Shown piece by piece: positions 6,340 through 7,436 of a stretch of DNA of 7,436 bases (its first letter is position 1; each line of letters starts with the position of its first letter). The stretch spans positions 1-7,436 of the forward strand of contig CAYPJU010000146.1 of assembly GCA_964411125.1 (NCBI GenBank), in the 5' to 3' direction. Made by a program: the position numbers and the translations under genes. Below the pieces are notes generated by a model that was not told the origin of the DNA, made no database searches, and was given only the letters and a program-made list of their open reading frames with translations. Source of the DNA: JBFIHF01 sp964411125 (lineage in GTDB: Bacteria > Myxococcota_A > Bradymonadia > Bradymonadales > Bradymonadaceae).

Positions 6340-6881
6340 TGAGGTAAATCGAACGGTTCCGGTATGCGCGTGCGATGGAGAACCCATTGGCCCTTCTCCT
6401 TGATCATGACGATCTTTTGAATCCGCCCGGACGGAAGGGTCGCAAAAATTTCTCGGCGCGCTTCGGTTTCGTGCTCCTCCATCCCCGCGACGGAATCGGA
6501 CAGCTTGCTCACGTCCTCCGCGACCAGCGTGGCCACGGGGTCGATCTCGACGACCTCGCCGTTCGGCAGTTTCATCTTACGATCGACCAGAACGTCGGCC
6601 GCGGATCGTTTCCCCCCTCCCTTCAGAAAGTCCCGGGTTTCGAGGCTCATACGCTCTACCGCTTCGTCGTAGCGCTTCGTGGAGAGGAGGTTGAAGACCT
6701 GGATCACCGCCGCCCGCGCGTCGAGGTATCGCTCCTCGTCCTTGCGCTCCTCTTCGCCGGGGATGAGTGAGACGTCGCCCTGGTCGGTCTGGGGCGGAGG
6801 AGGAGGCAGCTCGTAGAGCGAGACGCGGTAGCACGCCGAGGAAGTGAGGAGCGCGGCGATCAGAATCGGGAGTGTTCGCAT
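6336..6881 (-). CDS. Lipoprotein with a probable NTF2-like domain
   Basis: The product is 181 residues. Residues 1-17 (MRTLPILIAALLTSSAC) are a type II signal peptide with the lipid-accepting cysteine at 17. Tyr18 follows, with no Asp retention signal, so outer-membrane delivery is plausible. A Pro stretch (LPPPPPQ, 25-31) and an acidic linker reach about residue 50. The rest starts with a helix (RYLDARAAVIQVFNLLSTKR, 51-70), then YDEAVERMSLETRDFL (71-86), a charged middle, and closing strands RIQKIVMIKEKGQWVLHRTR (153-172). This helix-first, antiparallel-sheet pattern with an ending like 'ivmikekGqWvl' resembles NTF2-like/DUF4878-type accessory domains, a family-level guess. It starts 10 nt after the upstream stop, and its TGA overlaps the ATG of the next gene, so the three genes look like one operon. 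No clear Shine-Dalgarno is visible; reinitiation may be used. Confidence 0.88.
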   Translation of the reverse strand: MRTLPILIAALLTSSACYRVSLYELPPPPPQTDQGDVSLIPGEEERKDEERYLDARAAVIQVFNLLSTKRYDEAVERMSLETRDFLKGGGKRSAADVLVDRKMKLPNGEVVEIDPVATLVAEDVSKLSDSVAGMEEHETEARREIFATLPSGRIQKIVMIKEKGQWVLHRTRIPEPFDLPQ

Positions 6882-6891
6882 CGGAGCTTCG

Positions 6892-7436
6892 TCATTGGGT
6901 AGGCCCGCACGATACCTGACCGATGGCCCGAGTGTGCAGTGCCGATTCCATTCTTTTCGACGCGAGATGGAACCAGTAGACGTTCAGCGTGCATTCCCCC
7001 GCCTGCGCGACCTCGATGCCGGGTAAACCTCTCGTCGCACCGAACCACTCCGTGACCGCCCTTCGGTCGTCGCCGCGCAGAGGCGACCCGCTGCACCCCT
7101 GCGCGATCGCCCGGTGCGGTGGAACGTCCGGGTTTGCGGCGACCAACCCGGCGGAGTGCGCGAAGTCGGCGGCCAACAGGGTCAGTAGCTCGGGGCGATC
7201 GTCAGGCCCCCCGGTTGCTGCCGGGCGTCGGGCGATGTCCGTCGCCACCTGAAGCGCCGCACTTTCCATACACTGCGGTGTCGGGAGGTTCGCAGCGCAA
7301 CGGATAGGAAAGTCCGCGACCTGCTCTTCTCGCGCCTTTTCCAGCAGCCCCTCGGCGAGCCTCTCCAGGTTCGCGCCGCCCGTCTCGGGTTCCTCCTCGG
7401 CGGGAGTCTCGGGTTCCTCCTCGGCGGGAGTCTCGG
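6892..7436 (-). CDS. Partial protein with Pro/Glu repeat linker and Cys-containing C-terminal domain
   Basis: This is the C-terminal 181 codons of a gene that enters from the right edge. The internal ATG at 7269 is probably not its start, because the frame stays open from there to 7436. The visible part begins with tandem ETPAEEEP repeats and then a helix (ANLERLAEGLLEKAREEQ). A domain follows with five cysteines in the contexts IRCAAN, PQCMES, QGCSGS, GECTLN and VSCGPTQ; the last is five residues from the end. A Pro/Glu linker leading to a Cys-containing C-terminal domain is also what the neighbouring plus-strand kinase has outside its membrane segment, so this too may be extracytoplasmic. 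Whether a TM helix or kinase lies upstream cannot be seen. Function is unrecognised. Its stop is 10 nt before the lipoprotein start, which suggests it is the upstream gene of a three-gene operon. Confidence 0.8.
   Translation of the reverse strand, partial: ETPAEEEPETPAEEEPETGGANLERLAEGLLEKAREEQVADFPIRCAANLPTPQCMESAALQVATDIARRPAATGGPDDRPELLTLLAADFAHSAGLVAANPDVPPHRAIAQGCSGSPLRGDDRRAVTEWFGATRGLPGIEVAQAGECTLNVYWFHLASKRMESALHTRAIGQVSCGPTQ
7382..7436 (-). repeat. 24-bp in-frame tandem repeat encoding ETPAEEEP
   Basis: Two exact 24-bp units lie at 7382-7405 and 7406-7429. A third begins at 7430 and is cut by the window edge. Each unit is eight codons, so copy-number change would keep the frame while changing the length of a Pro/Glu linker. 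The two full copies are identical at the base level, which points to recent duplication or active homogenisation. Confidence 0.9.

Noticed and set aside
6339..6387. Longer start at ATG 6387 for the two-TM protein
   Set aside because: It would overlap the upstream lipoprotein by about 50 bp. The ATGA overlap at 6336-6339 is the standard coupled arrangement.

Overview
This is a high-GC window that reads like the genome of a myxobacterium or related Myxococcota. The evidence is two PknB/Hanks-type Ser/Thr kinases with transmembrane segments and large extracytoplasmic C-terminal domains, two lipoproteins with Cys lipoboxes, and strong G/C third-position codon bias. The taxonomic call is inference; no rRNA or marker gene is present. 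There are no tRNAs, CRISPR arrays, transposases or phage genes, and coding density is very high. The only gaps are 138 bp, 128 bp and three of about 10 bp.

Layout from left to right. (1) Bases 1-738, minus strand: the N-terminal 246 codons of a membrane-anchored protein that runs off the left edge. It has no stop codon in the window and is easy to miss. (2) Bases 877-1554, plus: a 225-residue lipoprotein, divergent from (1). (3) Bases 1564-3519, minus: a 651-residue receptor-like Ser/Thr kinase with a TPR/HEAT-like C-terminal half, convergent with (2). (4) Bases 3648-5702, plus: a 684-residue receptor-like Ser/Thr kinase, divergent from (3). Its C-terminal half looks like a PHB-depolymerase/feruloyl-esterase (LpqC-like) alpha/beta hydrolase in which the nucleophile and histidine positions are not the canonical residues. 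(5) Bases 7436-5713, minus: a three-gene cassette convergent with (4). In transcription order it holds a partial gene with a Pro/Glu repeat linker and a Cys-containing C-terminal domain, a 181-residue lipoprotein, and a two-TM protein with a cytoplasmic-type beta-rich domain. The last two are joined by an ATGA overlap.

Functionally the window looks like an envelope-sensing neighbourhood. Two complete kinases fire divergently from one 128-bp intergenic region and present different domains outside the membrane: helical repeats in one, a degenerate hydrolase in the other. Lipoproteins and small membrane proteins flank them. That these genes act together is inferred only from proximity. The most notable element is the kinase fused to a putative pseudo-hydrolase sensor with ten cysteines, against none in its first 415 residues.
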